6,000 nt of DNA, from positions 1-6,000 of the forward strand of contig JBEKNT010000416.1 of NCBI GenBank assembly GCA_049522565.1, read 5' to 3'. Source of the stretch: JASHVB01 sp049522565. Lineage in GTDB: Bacteria; Pseudomonadota; Alphaproteobacteria; Acetobacterales; Acetobacteraceae. Below the pieces are notes generated by a model. The model saw nothing but the letters and a program-made list of their open reading frames with translations. It did not search any database and was not told the DNA's origin. Of this stretch, positions 5,230 to 6,000 are shown one piece after another (the first letter of the stretch is position 1; every line of letters starts with the position of its first letter). The position numbers and the translations under genes were made by a program.

Positions 5230-5384
5230 TCTGGCCGCACCAGCACCGGACCTGTCAGCCGACCGGCCGCGACGCCCGCACCGGCGAGCCAATCCGCGCC
5301 TCGCCATGCTGGCGTCGTTCCGGCCGGTCTGGCTTCACGCGGTCGATCCGCGCAACATGGCGCAGGCCAGGAAGGCAACGGCAC

Positions 5385-6000
5385 ATGAAGATCACCGCGA
5401 TCGAGACGGTTTGGACGCGCATTCCCTTCGACATGGGCGGCAAGCCCGCTTCGGCCGGAGGGCTCGGCTGGCAGTCGATGAACACGATCTGGCTGCGCGT
5501 CATCACCGATCAGGGGCTGGAAGGCTGGGGCGAGGGCTTCGGCCACGCCGCCGCCGCCGCGACCAAGACGGTGCTGGATACCCAGCTTGCACCGGCGATC
5601 CTCGGCCAGGACGCACGCGACATCGCCGGGCTGCGCGCGCGGTTGTCCAAGGCGTTCCATTCGTTCGGCCGCAACGGTCCGCACGTATTCGCGCTGTCGG
5701 CGCTTGACATCGCGCTGTGGGACATCGCGGGGAAAGCCGCCGGCCAGCCACTGTGGCGCTTGCTCGGCGCCACGCCGGTGGAACGGCTGACCAGCTACGC
5801 CAGCCTGCTGCGCTATGGCGACGAGGGCATGGTGGTCGCCGCCTGCGAACGCGCCGTCGCATGGGGTTATCGCGACATCAAGCTGCACGAGATCACCGTG
5901 CCGGAGGTGCGCGCCGCGCGGCATGCGCTCGGTCCGGACGCTCGGCTGATGGTGGACACCAACTGTCCGTGGACCGTGACGCAGGCGATCGAGATAGCCC
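5385..6000 (+). CDS. Mandelate racemase/muconate lactonizing enzyme family protein (enolase superfamily), 3' truncated by window
   Basis: The first 205 residues are visible, of a family length of roughly 370-400. The ATG at 5385 has AGGAAGG (5369-5375) 9 bases upstream. The N-terminal capping domain (about 1-125) contains 'MKITAIETVWTRIPF', 'GWGEGFGH' (47-54) and the family signature 'ALSALDIALWDIAGKAAGQPLWRLLG' at 103-128. The barrel begins after this. Lys166 in 'DIKLHE' is the usual position of the catalytic base Lys, but the second Lys of the common KxK motif is His168. Asp191 in 'MVDTNCPW' is the expected first Mg2+ ligand. Enzymes of this type abstract the proton alpha to a carboxylate (sugar-acid dehydration, racemisation, cycloisomerisation); the second half, with the remaining metal ligands and the acid/base pair, is outside the window, so the substrate cannot be given. 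It is divergent from the NO-response operon with 227 bases between the starts, and no convincing promoter was seen on this strand. Confidence 0.9.
   Translation, partial: MKITAIETVWTRIPFDMGGKPASAGGLGWQSMNTIWLRVITDQGLEGWGEGFGHAAAAATKTVLDTQLAPAILGQDARDIAGLRARLSKAFHSFGRNGPHVFALSALDIALWDIAGKAAGQPLWRLLGATPVERLTSYASLLRYGDEGMVVAACERAVAWGYRDIKLHEITVPEVRAARHALGPDARLMVDTNCPWTVTQAIEIA

Noticed and set aside
5338..5352. Hairpin CGCGG-TCGAT-CCGCG in the leader of the enolase-family gene, considered as an operator or riboregulator
   Set aside because: Short 5-bp arms with no recognised consensus or second copy; not enough to support a function.
5154..5924. Minus-strand 256-residue open frame across the divergent gap and the enolase-family gene
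   Set aside because: It covers a strong plus-strand gene and the promoter region; no domain features are visible in it.
1..6000. Search for CRISPR arrays, tRNA/rRNA genes, insertion sequences, toxin-antitoxin pairs or phage genes
   Set aside because: No regularly spaced repeats, tRNA-like cloverleaf, transposase motif or terminal repeats were seen by eye on either strand.

Overview
The window is G+C-rich (roughly two thirds by eye) and densely coded, with short gaps and several start/stop overlaps. Gene content suggests an alphaproteobacterium (perhaps Rhodospirillales/Acetobacteraceae-like): an NsrR-type Rrf2 regulator, a group III truncated globin, a 7Fe ferredoxin FdxA, a DppB-type permease and an enolase-superfamily enzyme. 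The taxonomic placement is a weak inference from protein flavour and composition.

Layout. (1) 1-1808, plus strand: a compact three-gene operon, entered in its middle. It holds the C-terminal part of a RidA/chorismatase-like protein followed by two small Fe(II)/2-oxoglutarate dioxygenases. The two oxygenases overlap by 4 bases (ATGA), and both carry an HxD...H...R iron/cosubstrate set and a shared 'WHGF' motif. This looks like part of a tailoring or biosynthetic locus whose product cannot be read from the window. (2) 1806-2883, minus strand: a lone DppB-type ABC permease converges on the oxygenase operon and is followed by a hairpin with a T-run that reads as an intrinsic terminator on the minus strand. 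No binding protein, second permease or ATPase accompanies it. (3) 2987-5157, minus strand: a nitric-oxide/redox-stress cluster. In transcription order it is a 52-residue membrane protein, a group III truncated haemoglobin, NsrR, FdxA and a single-domain PAS protein. The first three genes overlap end to end (ATGA, then 10 bases), so they form an operon. FdxA and the PAS gene follow after gaps of 148 and 204 bases and may be co-transcribed or have their own promoters. Upstream of the first gene are a plausible sigma70 promoter, a near-perfect NsrR half-site and a small dyad over the -35. (4) 5385-6000, plus strand: the N-terminal 205 residues of a mandelate racemase/muconate lactonizing enzyme family protein, divergent from the NO cluster and cut by the window end.

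How the genes may work together: NsrR (cluster ligands Cys91, Cys98, Cys104 and probably Asp8) probably represses its own operon until NO damages its Fe-S cluster, releasing globin and regulator expression. The globin would bind or detoxify NO/O2. FdxA could supply electrons. The PAS protein retains a histidine in the place of the FixL haem ligand and might be a further gas or redox sensor. The tiny membrane protein that leads the operon is the least explained member and the most interesting one.
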